Notes under the pieces: model-generated
The model's input: the letters and a program-made list of their open reading frames with translations, nothing else
What the model was told of the DNA's origin: nothing
Databases searched by the model: none
Shown here: piece after piece, positions 32,428 through 41,476 of the stretch
Layout of the letters: each line of letters opens with the position of its first letter
Position numbering within the stretch: position 1 is the first letter of the stretch
Made by a program: the position numbers and the translations under genes
Assembly: GCF_004310425.1 (NCBI RefSeq)
Contig: NZ_SIUB01000007.1
Coordinates: 62,001 to 126,000 of the forward strand
DNA length: 64,000 nt
DNA from: Hansschlegelia quercus
GTDB lineage: Bacteria > Pseudomonadota > Alphaproteobacteria > Rhizobiales > Methylopilaceae
Reading direction: 5' to 3'

Positions 32428-35400
32428 ATGGCCGTACTCGCCCTTACAGCTGTCGGCGCCGCGGTGGGCGGGGCGGCGTTGCCGGGCGGGATCACGCTCT
32501 TCGGCGCGACGCTTTCGGGCGCTGCGATAGGCAGCGCGGTGGGCGGGCTCGCCGGCGCCGCGCTCGACCAGTCGTTGCTCGCGCAGACTACGAAGCAGAG
32601 CGGGCCGCGGCTGTCGGACCTGCGCATCACCGCCTCGACCGAGGGCGCGCCGGTCATGCGCGTCTATGGCCGCATGCGCATCGGCGGCCAGGTGATCTGG
32701 GCGAGCCGTTTCCGCGAGACGTCCGACACCGAAACCTCCGGTGGCAAAGGCGGCGGGGGCGGGCAGAAGGTCAAGACGACGACCTACAGCTATTCCGCGA
32801 GCTTTGCCGTCGGTCTTTGCGAAGGCGTGGTCGAGGAGATCGGCCGGATTTGGGCCGACGGAGAGCCTCTGGCCAAGGGCGACTATGAGATCCGCCTCCA
32901 CCGCGGAGCCGAGGACCAGCTGCCGGACCCGAAGATCGTCGCGGTCGAGGGCGCCGATTTCGCGCCCGCCTATCGCGGCCTCGCCTACCTCGTCTTCGAG
33001 GAGCTGCCGCTGGAGGCGTTCGGCAACCGCGTGCCGCAGATCACGGTGGAGGTCATCCGCCGGCCTCCGTCCGTCGAGCCGCAGCTGGAGGACCTCGTCA
33101 CCGCGGTCACGATGATCCCCGGCTCATCCGAATTTGCCTACGCGACAGACGTTGTAGAGCGGTCCGTCGGCTTCGGCGCCTGGGAGGCGGAGAACGCGCA
33201 TGTCGCGGGCGCCGGGGCGGACATGCTGGTCGCGCTCGATGATCTCGAGGCGCTGGCGCCGAACGCCGGCCATGTCTCGCTGGTCGTCGCCTGGCACGGG
33301 ACGGACCTGCGCGCCGGCCATTGTGAGATCCGGCCCGAGGTCGAGATCCGGGACAAGAACACGCGACCCTACGCTTGGCGCGTCGGCGGCCTGACGCGCG
33401 ACGAGGCGGATCTCGTAAGCCGGCGCGACGGCGCGCCCGCGCTCGGCGGCGCGCCGGCCGACCGTGCGGTCTATGACGCGATCCGCGAAATGAAGGATCG
33501 CGGGCTCGAGGTGATGCTGAACCCGTTCCTGCTGATGGACATCGCGCCGGGCAACGCGCTGCCGGACCCCTATGGCGGGGCGGAGCAGGCGGCCTATCCC
33601 TGGCGCGGGCGCATCGTCTGCCATCCTGCGCCGGGGCAGCCGGGATCGCCCGACCGGACAGCGGCGATCGACGCGCAAGTCGCGGCGTTCTTCGGAACCG
33701 CCGCGTCGAACCATTTCGACTGGAGCGGCGACGAGCGCCGCGTGGGTTATGACGGGCCGGAGGAGTGGTCCTACCGCCGCTTCGTGCTGCACATGGCGAC
33801 GATCGCCAGACATGCCGGCGCGGACGCCTTCCTGATCGGCTCGGAGATGGTCGGCCTGACGCGGCTGCGCGCCGCCGGCGGCGGCTATCCCGCGGTTGCG
33901 GCGCTGAAAGACCTCGCTGCGGACGTCCGCGCGATCGTCGGGCCAAATGTGAAGATCGGCTACGCCGCGGATTGGACCGAATACGCCAATCACCGGCCGG
34001 ACGACAACTCGAACGACGTCATCTTTCATCTCGATCCGCTCTGGGCGGACGCGAACATCGATTTCGTCGGGATCGACAATTACGCGTCGCTCGCGGACTG
34101 GCGGGACGGGGCGGGCCATCTCGACGCGCTCGCCGGTTGGCGGGGCGTAAACGACCTTTCTTATCTCGACGCCAACATCGAGGGCGGCGAAGGCTATGAT
34201 TGGTTCTACGCCAGCCCCGCTGCGCGCGACGCGCAAATCCGCACGCCGATCGTCGACACCGCCCATGGCGAACATTGGCTCTTCCGAGCCAAGGATTTCG
34301 TCGGTTGGTGGGCCAACGCGCATCACGATCGGCCGGGCGGCGCTCGCGCGGAGACGCCGACGCAGTGGGTTCCGCAGTCCAAGCCGATCTGGTTCTGCGA
34401 GCTCGGCTGCCCGGCCGTCGACCGTGGGGCGAACCAGCCGAACGTGTTCGTCGATGCGAAATCATCCGAGAGCGGGCTGCCTCATTTCTCCAGCGGCCGC
34501 CGCGACGATGTCGGCCAGCGCGCGGCGCTGACCGCGCAGCTGACGCACTGGGCTGACCCTGAGAACAATCCGGTTTCGGCGTTGACGTCGGCCCCGATGA
34601 TCGACGTCGCGCGCATCTATCTCTGGACCTGGGACGCGCGCCCGCACGCGGTGTTCCCCGCCCGCAGCGACGTCTGGAAGGACGCCGACAACTGGCGGCT
34701 CGGCCACTGGCTCACTGGACGCCTTGGCCTCGCGAGCCTCCGCGACCTCGTCGCTGACATCGCGGGCGGCTTGAGCGTCCCGCTCGACCTCGATGATCTC
34801 GAAGGCCTTGTGCGCGGCTACGCGCCGGACCGGGTGATGAGCGCGCGCGAGGCGATCGAGCCGCTACTCGACGCCTATGGCGCGACGGCGCTGGCCCGCG
34901 CCGACGCCATTCGTTTCTCGAACCGGCGGGAGACGCCGGTTGCGGAGCTCGTACGCGAGGATCTGGCCGATCTCGGCGAGAGCAAGCCGGCGTTCCGGCT
35001 CACCCGCGCGCAGGCGTCCGAAGTGCCGCGGATCCTGAAGCTGCGCTACCTCGACCCTGACGCGGATTACCGCCAAAGCGCGGTCGACGCCCGGCGGCTG
35101 GCGGGCGAGGGCAAAGCGGTGGCGGAGGTCTCGCTGGCGCTCGCGCTCGACGCCGACGAGGCGCAGGCGCTCGCAGACGGCATGCTGATCGAGGCCTCCG
35201 TCGCGCGCGAGCGGGGCGAATGGGCGCTGCCGCCGAGCCGACTTGCGCTCGAGCCGGGCGACCTCGTGCGTTTCTCCGCCCATGGCCGCACCATGCTGAT
35301 GCGGCTCGACTCCGTCGGGGAGGAGTTCGCTCGGCCCGTGAAAGCGACGCGCGCCGACCCGGACGCGCGAGAGGTGGAGCGCGTCGTCGCCGAGCGCAGG

Positions 35401-36360
35401 CCGCCGGGCGATCCGGCGCGCGCGGCGGCGCCTGTCTTCGAGGTTCTCGACCTGCCGCTGCTGACCGGCGACGAGCCGGCCCACGCGCCACGTCTCGCGG
35501 CTTACGGCAAGCCCTGGACGCCCGTCGCGGTCTACCGCTCGGAAAACGTGGAGAGCTTCCTGCTCGACCAGGTTCTGGCCTCGCCGGCGACGATCGGCCG
35601 GTTGACCGCGCCGCTGGGCGCGCATCCGAGCGGGCGCTTCGATCGCACGAACGCGCTCGAAGTGGAGATCGGCCCGGACCGTGTGCTCGAAAGCCGGGCC
35701 GAAGAAGCGGTGCTCGCCGGCGGCAACGTCGCCGCCGTGCGCGGGGCGTCGGGGGCCTGGGAGGTGCTGCAGTTCCTCGACGCTGAACTGGTCGGCGCCG
35801 GTCGATGGCGGCTCACCGGACTGCTGCGCGGGCAGGCGGGGACCGAGGACGCGATCGGCGCGGACGAGGGCGCCGCCTTCGTGCTCATCGACCAGCGGAC
35901 GCCGCCGGCCGGGCTCGGCTCAGGGGCGCTCGGGCGGCTCGTCACATGGCGGGCGGGACCGGCGACCAAGCCGCGGAACGACGCGACCTATGTCGAAACG
36001 GCTGTTCCTATCGGCGGGCGCGGGCTGCTGCCCTATGCGCCGGTGCGGCTCACCGCCCAACGTGACGCGGGGACCGGCGACGTGACGCTGGAATGGACTC
36101 GGCGCACGCGCATCGGCGGCGACGATTTCGACATCCGCGAGGTCAGGCTCGGCGAGGAGACCGAGGCCTACGAGATTTCGATCCTCTCGGACGGCGCGCT
36201 CGTGAGGACAGCGGAGACACCGTCCCCGCGATACGTGTATGCGCACGTCGCGCAGCAAGAGGACTTCGGCGGCCTGCCTGCCAGCCTCGCCTTTACCGTC
36301 CGCCAGCTGTCCGCAGAGGCGGGTCTGGGTCTGCCGGCAAGCGCCGAAATCGCGCTTTAG
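32428..36360 (+). CDS. GTA megatron/TIM-barrel tail protein (g15)
   Basis: A large protein of 1310 residues. The N-terminal part is Gly/Ala rich, with 'APVMRVYGRMRIGGQVIWAS' and a phage-tail domain, followed by a glycoside-hydrolase TIM-barrel-like region ('DAFLIGSEMVGLTRLRAAGG', 'DWTEYANHRPDDNSNDVIFH', 'DFVGIDNYASLADW', 'KPIWFCELGCPAVDRGANQP'). The C-terminal third has 'RTRIGGDDFDIREVRLGEE'. It matches RcGTA g15, which contacts the cell surface and ejects DNA. Secreted tail protein; hydrolase activity is not proven. Confidence 0.94.
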   Translation: MAVLALTAVGAAVGGAALPGGITLFGATLSGAAIGSAVGGLAGAALDQSLLAQTTKQSGPRLSDLRITASTEGAPVMRVYGRMRIGGQVIWASRFRETSDTETSGGKGGGGGQKVKTTTYSYSASFAVGLCEGVVEEIGRIWADGEPLAKGDYEIRLHRGAEDQLPDPKIVAVEGADFAPAYRGLAYLVFEELPLEAFGNRVPQITVEVIRRPPSVEPQLEDLVTAVTMIPGSSEFAYATDVVERSVGFGAWEAENAHVAGAGADMLVALDDLEALAPNAGHVSLVVAWHGTDLRAGHCEIRPEVEIRDKNTRPYAWRVGGLTRDEADLVSRRDGAPALGGAPADRAVYDAIREMKDRGLEVMLNPFLLMDIAPGNALPDPYGGAEQAAYPWRGRIVCHPAPGQPGSPDRTAAIDAQVAAFFGTAASNHFDWSGDERRVGYDGPEEWSYRRFVLHMATIARHAGADAFLIGSEMVGLTRLRAAGGGYPAVAALKDLAADVRAIVGPNVKIGYAADWTEYANHRPDDNSNDVIFHLDPLWADANIDFVGIDNYASLADWRDGAGHLDALAGWRGVNDLSYLDANIEGGEGYDWFYASPAARDAQIRTPIVDTAHGEHWLFRAKDFVGWWANAHHDRPGGARAETPTQWVPQSKPIWFCELGCPAVDRGANQPNVFVDAKSSESGLPHFSSGRRDDVGQRAALTAQLTHWADPENNPVSALTSAPMIDVARIYLWTWDARPHAVFPARSDVWKDADNWRLGHWLTGRLGLASLRDLVADIAGGLSVPLDLDDLEGLVRGYAPDRVMSAREAIEPLLDAYGATALARADAIRFSNRRETPVAELVREDLADLGESKPAFRLTRAQASEVPRILKLRYLDPDADYRQSAVDARRLAGEGKAVAEVSLALALDADEAQALADGMLIEASVARERGEWALPPSRLALEPGDLVRFSAHGRTMLMRLDSVGEEFARPVKATRADPDAREVERVVAERRPPGDPARAAAPVFEVLDLPLLTGDEPAHAPRLAAYGKPWTPVAVYRSENVESFLLDQVLASPATIGRLTAPLGAHPSGRFDRTNALEVEIGPDRVLESRAEEAVLAGGNVAAVRGASGAWEVLQFLDAELVGAGRWRLTGLLRGQAGTEDAIGADEGAAFVLIDQRTPPAGLGSGALGRLVTWRAGPATKPRNDATYVETAVPIGGRGLLPYAPVRLTAQRDAGTGDVTLEWTRRTRIGGDDFDIREVRLGEETEAYEISILSDGALVRTAETPSPRYVYAHVAQQEDFGGLPASLAFTVRQLSAEAGLGLPASAEIAL

Positions 36361-36368
36361 GCCCGGCT

Positions 36369-36523
36369 CGTCGTCCCGGCCGTAGCGAAGCGGAGAGCCG
36401 GGATCGTCGCTGGAACGTGGATCCTCCGGTCGAGCCCGAGGATGACGTCTTGTCCCGAGGCGACGAGCCTGCGTCCCGTCCTGATCGCGATCCCGGCTCG
36501 GCCTTTGGCCGTCCGGGATGACG
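36369..36523. repeat. Family B palindromic repeat, copy 3
   Basis: Starts with CGTCGTCCCGGCC and ends with CCGGGATGACG, with GAGAGCCGGGATCG and CGATCCCGGCTCGG arms inside. It fills most of the gap between g15 and the DUF2793 protein. It has an extra middle segment compared with copies 1 and 2. Confidence 0.75.
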
Positions 36524-36565
36524 CTCTGCGTCCGACGCGCATGTTTTCGATACCGGAGCCTTTTC

Positions 36566-38053
36566 ATGTCCCAGAGCCCGCATCTCGGTCTCAGCTTCCT
36601 CGCGCCCGCGCAGGCGCAGAAGCATGTCACCGTCAATGAGACGTTCCGCCGGCTGGACGCGCTGGTGCAACTCGGCGTGCTGGACCGGACGCTGACCGCG
36701 CCGCCGTCGACGCCGGCCGAGGGCGATCGCCACATCGTCGGCGCCGCGCCGATAGGCGCGTGGGCGGACCATGCGAGCGAGATCGCGGCGTTCCTCGACG
36801 GAACCTGGATCTTCGTGGAGCCGAAGCCGGGCTGGCTTGCTTACGTCGCGGCCGAGGGCGTGTTGCTGGTCTTTGTCGGCGGCGCATGGGTCGGCGCGTT
36901 GGGGGCGCTCGCCTCGCTCGACAATCTCGGCCAACTCGGGATCGCCGCGACGGCGGACGCCACCAACCGGCTCGCCGTTACATCGCCCGCGGCCTTGTTC
37001 AACCATGCCGGGGCCGGCGTGCAGGTGAAGCTCAACAAGGCGAGCGCGGCCGACACGGCGAGCGTGCTGTTCCAGCGCGCGTTCTCCGGCCGCGCGGAGT
37101 TCGGGCTCGCAGGCTCCGACGCGTTCAGCCTCAAGGTTTCCGCCGACGGTGCGAGCTGGACCACGGCGCTCAGCGTCGATCCCGCCACTGGCGTCGTCGA
37201 CATGGGGCAGACGCCCTCCATTCAGGTCGACAAGTTTGCGGCGTCCGGCGTCTGGACGAAGCCGGCCTGGGCGCGGCGTGTCCGGGCGATCCTGATCTCC
37301 GGCGGCGCCGGCGGCGGTTCGGGCGCGCTGAGAGCCGCGGGCGCCGCGGCCGGCGGCGGCTCGGGCGGCGCGACGGGCCAGGCGGTCGAAGTGGAGTTTT
37401 CGGCGGCCGATCTCTCGGCCACGGTCGCGGTCACGATCGGCGCCGGGGGGACGGGCGGCGCGGCTCAGACCAGCGCGAACGCTGACGGCCAGCCCGGCGC
37501 GCCCGGTGGAGACACGGCCTTCGGCTCTTACGCGAAGGCCGCGCCGTTGTCCTCGGCGATCGGCCTTGGAGGGACGACATCGTCCGTGTCCGGCGGAACG
37601 CATTCCGGCTACCGAGACGCGCCGCCTTCCACCACCGCCTCGGGCGGATCGGGGAGCACGGGCGCCGGCGGCTCCGGGCAGAACGGATACGGCCGCGCGA
37701 GCGGCCCCGGCGGTGGAGGCGGCGGGCTGACGGCCGCCGACGCCGCTGGCGCAGGGGGAGCAAGCGGGTCCGCCTTCAACAGCGTCGGCGCGCCGGTCGC
37801 CGCCGACGGCGGCGCGACCGCGGGCGCCTCCGGCGTGGCCGGCGCTTCCTATGCAGGCCTCGCCCACACTCTGCTCGCGGGCTGCTCCGGCGGCGGCGGA
37901 GCGGGTGGCCACGCAGTCAACGGCGGCGCCGGCGGCAGCGGTGCGATACCCGGCGGCGGCGGCGGAGGAGGAGGCGCGAGCCGCAACGGCCGCAGTTCAG
38001 GCCGCGGCGGCGATGGCGCGCGTGGCGAAGCCTGGATCATCTCGATGCGCTGA
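36566..38053 (+). CDS. DUF2793 domain protein with glycine-rich tail (tail fibre-like)
   Basis: The protein has 495 residues. The N-terminal DUF2793 block is 'LGLSFLAPAQAQKHVTVNE' then 'TFRRLDALVQLGVLDRTL' and 'PAEGDRHIVGAAPIGAW', a phage and GTA tail-associated family. The last 250 residues are a low-complexity Gly/Ala/Ser region with repeated GGxGG patterns, as in tail fibre tips that bind the host surface. The ATG at 36566 follows the B repeat and the upstream ATG at 36518 falls inside it. It belongs to the GTA tail-fibre region. Confidence 0.85.
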   Translation: MSQSPHLGLSFLAPAQAQKHVTVNETFRRLDALVQLGVLDRTLTAPPSTPAEGDRHIVGAAPIGAWADHASEIAAFLDGTWIFVEPKPGWLAYVAAEGVLLVFVGGAWVGALGALASLDNLGQLGIAATADATNRLAVTSPAALFNHAGAGVQVKLNKASAADTASVLFQRAFSGRAEFGLAGSDAFSLKVSADGASWTTALSVDPATGVVDMGQTPSIQVDKFAASGVWTKPAWARRVRAILISGGAGGGSGALRAAGAAAGGGSGGATGQAVEVEFSAADLSATVAVTIGAGGTGGAAQTSANADGQPGAPGGDTAFGSYAKAAPLSSAIGLGGTTSSVSGGTHSGYRDAPPSTTASGGSGSTGAGGSGQNGYGRASGPGGGGGGLTAADAAGAGGASGSAFNSVGAPVAADGGATAGASGVAGASYAGLAHTLLAGCSGGGGAGGHAVNGGAGGSGAIPGGGGGGGGASRNGRSSGRGGDGARGEAWIISMR

Positions 38054-38127
38054 GGCGCGCTGTTCAAAACTCCCAAATTCCATCCTCAGGCCGCCTCCGG
38101 GCGGCTTCGTCACGTCCGGAGGTCTCC

Positions 38128-38481
38128 ATGCGCTCGTTCTTCGAAGCGACTTATCCGCAGTCCTCGCATCGTGGCGCGCAGGCGCCGGAGTTCTCCGACG
38201 ATCGGCCGACGGTCGCGGTATTGGCCGCCGGCGTGCGCCAGGCCGTCGCGGTGCCGAGCGGCGGCGCGGGCCGCGCGAACTACGTCGCCTTCGCAGGCGA
38301 CGGGTCCGAGTTCTGGGCGTGGTACGGCGGCGCGGGCACGACGCTCGCGATCCCCTCCGCCACGACGGCGACCGATACGGGCGAGCTCTGCCCCGACGTC
38401 CGCCGCATTCCGGACGGCGCGACGCATATCGTGCTCGTCGCTCCTGCGGCCTGCAAGGTCGCGCTCAACTTCGCGCGTTGA
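38128..38481 (+). CDS. Hypothetical tail-associated protein
   Basis: The protein has 117 residues with beta-rich composition: 'QAVAVPSGGAGRANYVAFAG', 'SEFWAWYGGAGTTLAIPS' and 'DGATHIVLVAPAACKVALNF'. No domain was recognised. It sits between the DUF2793 and SGNH genes, 12 bases before the latter, so a role in the particle tail is likely but not proven. Phage tail and fibre-accessory proteins of this size often look like this. Confidence 0.7.
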   Translation: MRSFFEATYPQSSHRGAQAPEFSDDRPTVAVLAAGVRQAVAVPSGGAGRANYVAFAGDGSEFWAWYGGAGTTLAIPSATTATDTGELCPDVRRIPDGATHIVLVAPAACKVALNFAR

Positions 38482-38493
38482 AAGGGGGGACCC

Positions 38494-40020
38494 ATGAGCC
38501 TGTTCAACACGAGACCGTCCGCCGCGCAGATTGGCCTCATGACGGCGCGCATCTCGAGCGTCGATCCGGCGACGAAGATCGTCAAAGGCTCGGCGCCGGC
38601 CTATGCGACCGTCGTCGTCAGCGTCGACGGCGCTGTCGCGCTGACCGTCACGGCGGACGGCTCAGGCGCATGGCGGGGCTTCCTTCCGGCGGCGCCCAAT
38701 GGCGGCCAGGTCGTCAGCGCGGCGGCGAGCGCCGACACCTCCTGCGTCGTGCCGGGCGGCGTCGGCCTGCCTGCTTCGGTGACGACGCTGGTCGCGATGG
38801 GCGACAGCATCACCGCGGGCGTCGCCGCCTCCGCGCCCGCCAACAGCTGGGTCAGCAAGGTCGCGGCGCTGCTCGGCGCGACCGCGACCAATGCGGGCGT
38901 CAACGGAACGGTCCTGCAGAACTCTGCCGACAGCGGCGGCTCGCCGCGCGCCGACAACATGCGCGACCGCTACGCCGCGCAGATGACCGGGGCGTCCAAA
39001 AAGGCTCTGGCGATCATCGCAGGCGGCCTGAACGACGCGCGCTACACGGCTGCGCCGGCGACCATGAACGTCGCGAACTACATCAACGACTATCGCGAGA
39101 TGCTGACCGGCCTCGTCAATGGCGGCTACCCCGCCAACCGCATCGTCATAGTCACCCCGCACTGGATGCCCGACGCCGGCTTTTCAAACGGGACCACGGG
39201 GTTCACCGCGCAGACGCGTTCCGGCTACGAGACGTACGTCAAAGCCGCAAAGGACCTCGCCCGAGAGTTCGGCTGCTATCTCGCCGACAGCTTCGCCGCG
39301 ATGCAGTCGGCTGCGGCGAACGGCGTCGCGATCATGGATGCGGACGCCATCCATCCGAACGACGCGGGCCACGACGTCATCATGCAGGCGGTCGCCGACG
39401 CCAGGCTTCAGGTGCGGACCGCCTGTGTCTATGACAGCTTTTCGGGCGCCGACGGCGACAGCCTGACGGCGCGCGCCGGCGAGATCGGCGCGTCGTGGAC
39501 GCTCGCCTTCGGCTACACGCCGGGAACGCCTGCGCCTCAGATCGCCGCGAACCGCCTCTACAATACCGCGCTTTCCTCAGTCTATGCGGCGTCCGGCCAG
39601 CCGGGATCGGCGGATTACGAGGTCATCGCGACGCTCTACTGTCTCTCCAGCCTTGCCGGAGAGAACGTCGGGATCTTCGGCCGCGGCGTCGTCACGGGCG
39701 CGGACTCCCGTTACTGGGCGCGCTACCTGCAGGGGACCGGCTGGCAGCTGTACAAGACGGTCGGCGGCGTCTCGACCCAACTCGGCGCGACGTCTCCGGC
39801 GTCGCCCATGACGGCGGGGATCGCGCGCCGTCTGATGCTTCGCATGGTCGGCGGCGCGATCTCGCTATGGGTCGACGGAGCGCAGCTCATCACCGTGACC
39901 GACGCTGACATCGCCGCCGCGGGCTTCAGCGGCGTCCGCCTCGCGACGGCGAAAACGGCGACGACAGGGATCCATGTCGAGGATCTGCTCACGAGGCCCG
40001 TGACGCCGATGGCGAGCTGA
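38494..40020 (+). CDS. SGNH/GDSL hydrolase, tail-associated
   Basis: The protein has 508 residues. The SGNH blocks are visible: GDSITAG (block I, catalytic Ser), a Gly in 'ATNAGVNGTVLQN' (block II), GGLNDAR (block III, Asn) and DADAIHPNDAGH (block V, Asp and His). The domain is preceded by a 90-residue Ig- or beta-sandwich-like part and followed by a beta-rich C-terminal domain with 'LMLRMVGGAISLWVDGAQL'. Such esterases deacetylate surface polysaccharide in phage tails. In this GTA the target is probably the recipient capsule. Confidence 0.88.
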   Translation: MSLFNTRPSAAQIGLMTARISSVDPATKIVKGSAPAYATVVVSVDGAVALTVTADGSGAWRGFLPAAPNGGQVVSAAASADTSCVVPGGVGLPASVTTLVAMGDSITAGVAASAPANSWVSKVAALLGATATNAGVNGTVLQNSADSGGSPRADNMRDRYAAQMTGASKKALAIIAGGLNDARYTAAPATMNVANYINDYREMLTGLVNGGYPANRIVIVTPHWMPDAGFSNGTTGFTAQTRSGYETYVKAAKDLAREFGCYLADSFAAMQSAAANGVAIMDADAIHPNDAGHDVIMQAVADARLQVRTACVYDSFSGADGDSLTARAGEIGASWTLAFGYTPGTPAPQIAANRLYNTALSSVYAASGQPGSADYEVIATLYCLSSLAGENVGIFGRGVVTGADSRYWARYLQGTGWQLYKTVGGVSTQLGATSPASPMTAGIARRLMLRMVGGAISLWVDGAQLITVTDADIAAAGFSGVRLATAKTATTGIHVEDLLTRPVTPMAS

Positions 40021-40060
40021 GTCCGATCGGGCTCAGACGAAGCAGGAACCCGCTCAGCCT

Positions 40061-40222
40061 CTACCAGACGTTGGTCTCTCGATCGATCTCGCGATCTTCG
40101 ATGCGCCTCTCGACCGGCGTCTCTTTCGCCCGGTGTTGACGCCACCAGACCTGCAACGCGACGACGCCGCCGATCAGCACGATCAGGCTGACCGCGCCCA
40201 TGACCAGTCCGCTGGCGGTCAT
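40061..40222 (-). CDS. Small single-span membrane protein
   Basis: The protein has 53 residues. One hydrophobic span ('SGLVMGAVSLIVLIGGVVAL') is followed by a charged cytoplasmic or periplasmic tail rich in Arg and Glu (HRAKETPVERRIEDREI). GGGAGAAGG lies just before the ATG at 40222, which supports this start. It is on the minus strand between the SGNH and endolysin genes. No family recognised; it may be a spanin-like or regulatory protein, which is a guess. Confidence 0.6.
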   Translation of the reverse strand: MTASGLVMGAVSLIVLIGGVVALQVWWRQHRAKETPVERRIEDREIDRETNVW

Positions 40223-40335
40223 GACCTTCTCCCAGTTTGAACGCGTGACCTGAACGGCCGCGGGAACAAACGGTTTCCGCATCGAGCTTCGGAAAAGCCA
40301 CGTCAGGCCGTGGCCTCTTACCTCAGGAGATCTCC

Positions 40336-41025
40336 ATGACCGTGCTGGACATCCAGCAGCGGCTGCTTGCGCTCGGCCATAATCCAGGCGCGCTCGACGG
40401 CGCGTGGGGACCGCGGACGCGCGCAGCCGTCATCGCGTTTCAGAGGTCGGTCGGGCTCGATCCCGACGGCGTCGCCGGCCCAAAGACGATCGCGGCGCTC
40501 AACAGGCAGACGCCAGACGCGACACCGCTCAAGCCGGGCGAACCGGTGTGGGTGCTCGAAGGCCGGCGCAAGCTCGGCCTCCACGAGAGCCTGAACAGCG
40601 CAGCGCTAAAGGCCTGGTTGAAGTCCGATGGCCATACCATCGGCGACCCGGCCGTATATCCATGGTGCGGCGACTTCGTCGAGACCTGTATCCGCCTCGG
40701 GCTGCCCGAAGAGCCCGTGCCCGCAAATCCCTATCTGGCGCGCAACTGGATGAGCTTCGGCGTCGTCTGTCCGAAGCCGGTCGTGGGCGCGGTGGCCGTG
40801 TTCTGGCGCGGATCGAAGGCCGGCTCACAAGGCCATGTCGGCTTCATGGTCGGGCAGGACGCGACCTATCTGTCAGTCCTCGGCGGCAACCAGGGAAACA
40901 CGATCTCGGTCAGCCGGATCGCGAAGAGCCGCCTGCTCGGATGTCGCTGGCCGAGAACCGCCGGGGCGATCTCCGTCGCGGCGATGGGCCCGGCGGTCGG
41001 CGACCTCACCCACGACGAAGCGTGA
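40336..41025 (+). CDS. Endolysin-like protein: peptidoglycan-binding domain plus TIGR02594 domain
   Basis: The protein has 229 residues. The N-terminal domain is PG_binding_1 ('VLDIQQRLLALGHNPGALDG', 'AWGPRTRAAVIAFQRSVGLD'). The catalytic domain of the TIGR02594 type has a Cys in YPWCGDFVETCI and a His in GHVGFMVG, an NlpC/CHAP-like cysteine peptidase layout. It probably degrades the cell wall for particle release. It begins a lysis-like set that continues with a lipoprotein, a holin-like protein and a coiled-coil membrane protein. Confidence 0.87.
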   Translation: MTVLDIQQRLLALGHNPGALDGAWGPRTRAAVIAFQRSVGLDPDGVAGPKTIAALNRQTPDATPLKPGEPVWVLEGRRKLGLHESLNSAALKAWLKSDGHTIGDPAVYPWCGDFVETCIRLGLPEEPVPANPYLARNWMSFGVVCPKPVVGAVAVFWRGSKAGSQGHVGFMVGQDATYLSVLGGNQGNTISVSRIAKSRLLGCRWPRTAGAISVAAMGPAVGDLTHDEA

Positions 41026-41283
41026 TCCGACATAGGTCGTCGGTTCTGGCAGCGTCGTCTTCAGCGAGGCCAATCGTTCCTGCAGCCGTCCCATGTAGTG
41101 CTCGGCGTGAAGGACCGGCAATCCGTCCTTCTTAAGCTGCGCAATCAGTTGCTGCTGCTGCGAGATCGTTACGCTCGCCCTGCTGATCCGACGCCGGATC
41201 GCCTGTTCTGAAAGCTCATCGACCTTCAAGCATGCCTCCGCCAAAGCCAGGGCCTCATCCCGCCTTGGTATGCCAGGTAACAT
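40873..41283 (-). CDS. Hypothetical protein antisense to the endolysin gene
   Basis: A minus-strand frame of 137 residues starts at an ATG at 41283. The first 85 residues look protein-like ('EACLKVDELSEQAIRRRISR', 'QQQQLIAQLKKDGLPVLHAE', 'HYMGRLQERLASLKTTLPEP'), but the last 50 are antisense to the 3' end of the endolysin gene and look Arg-rich and low complexity. There is no clear ribosome-binding site. It may be a small helical protein with a degraded end, or a spurious frame. The 41026-41280 stretch has no plus-strand gene. Confidence 0.4.
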   Translation of the reverse strand: MLPGIPRRDEALALAEACLKVDELSEQAIRRRISRASVTISQQQQLIAQLKKDGLPVLHAEHYMGRLQERLASLKTTLPEPTTYVGSRFVVGEVADRRAHRRDGDRPGGSRPATSEQAALRDPADRDRVSLVAAED

Positions 41284-41476
41284 GTTGAACAAGCCTGAGG
41301 AAATTACCTCGAAATCTGCCTGATCGCGGCATTCGGGACCCCTGAACGCGTCCTGCGTCGAATCGCCTCCGCCGCGTGATCGCTCTTCGCTGCGCCGCAG
41401 CGAAGCCGTCACCGGGTATGCCCGCCAGATCCCGCGCCGGCCGGCTGCCGCGCATCTTCCGATCTCGGAGATTGTC

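Noticed and set aside
36293-37912. A 539-residue minus-strand frame across g15 and DUF2793
   Set aside because: It runs through a repeat and opposite a Gly-rich coding region; its composition is Arg/Gly/Ala-rich and domain-free.
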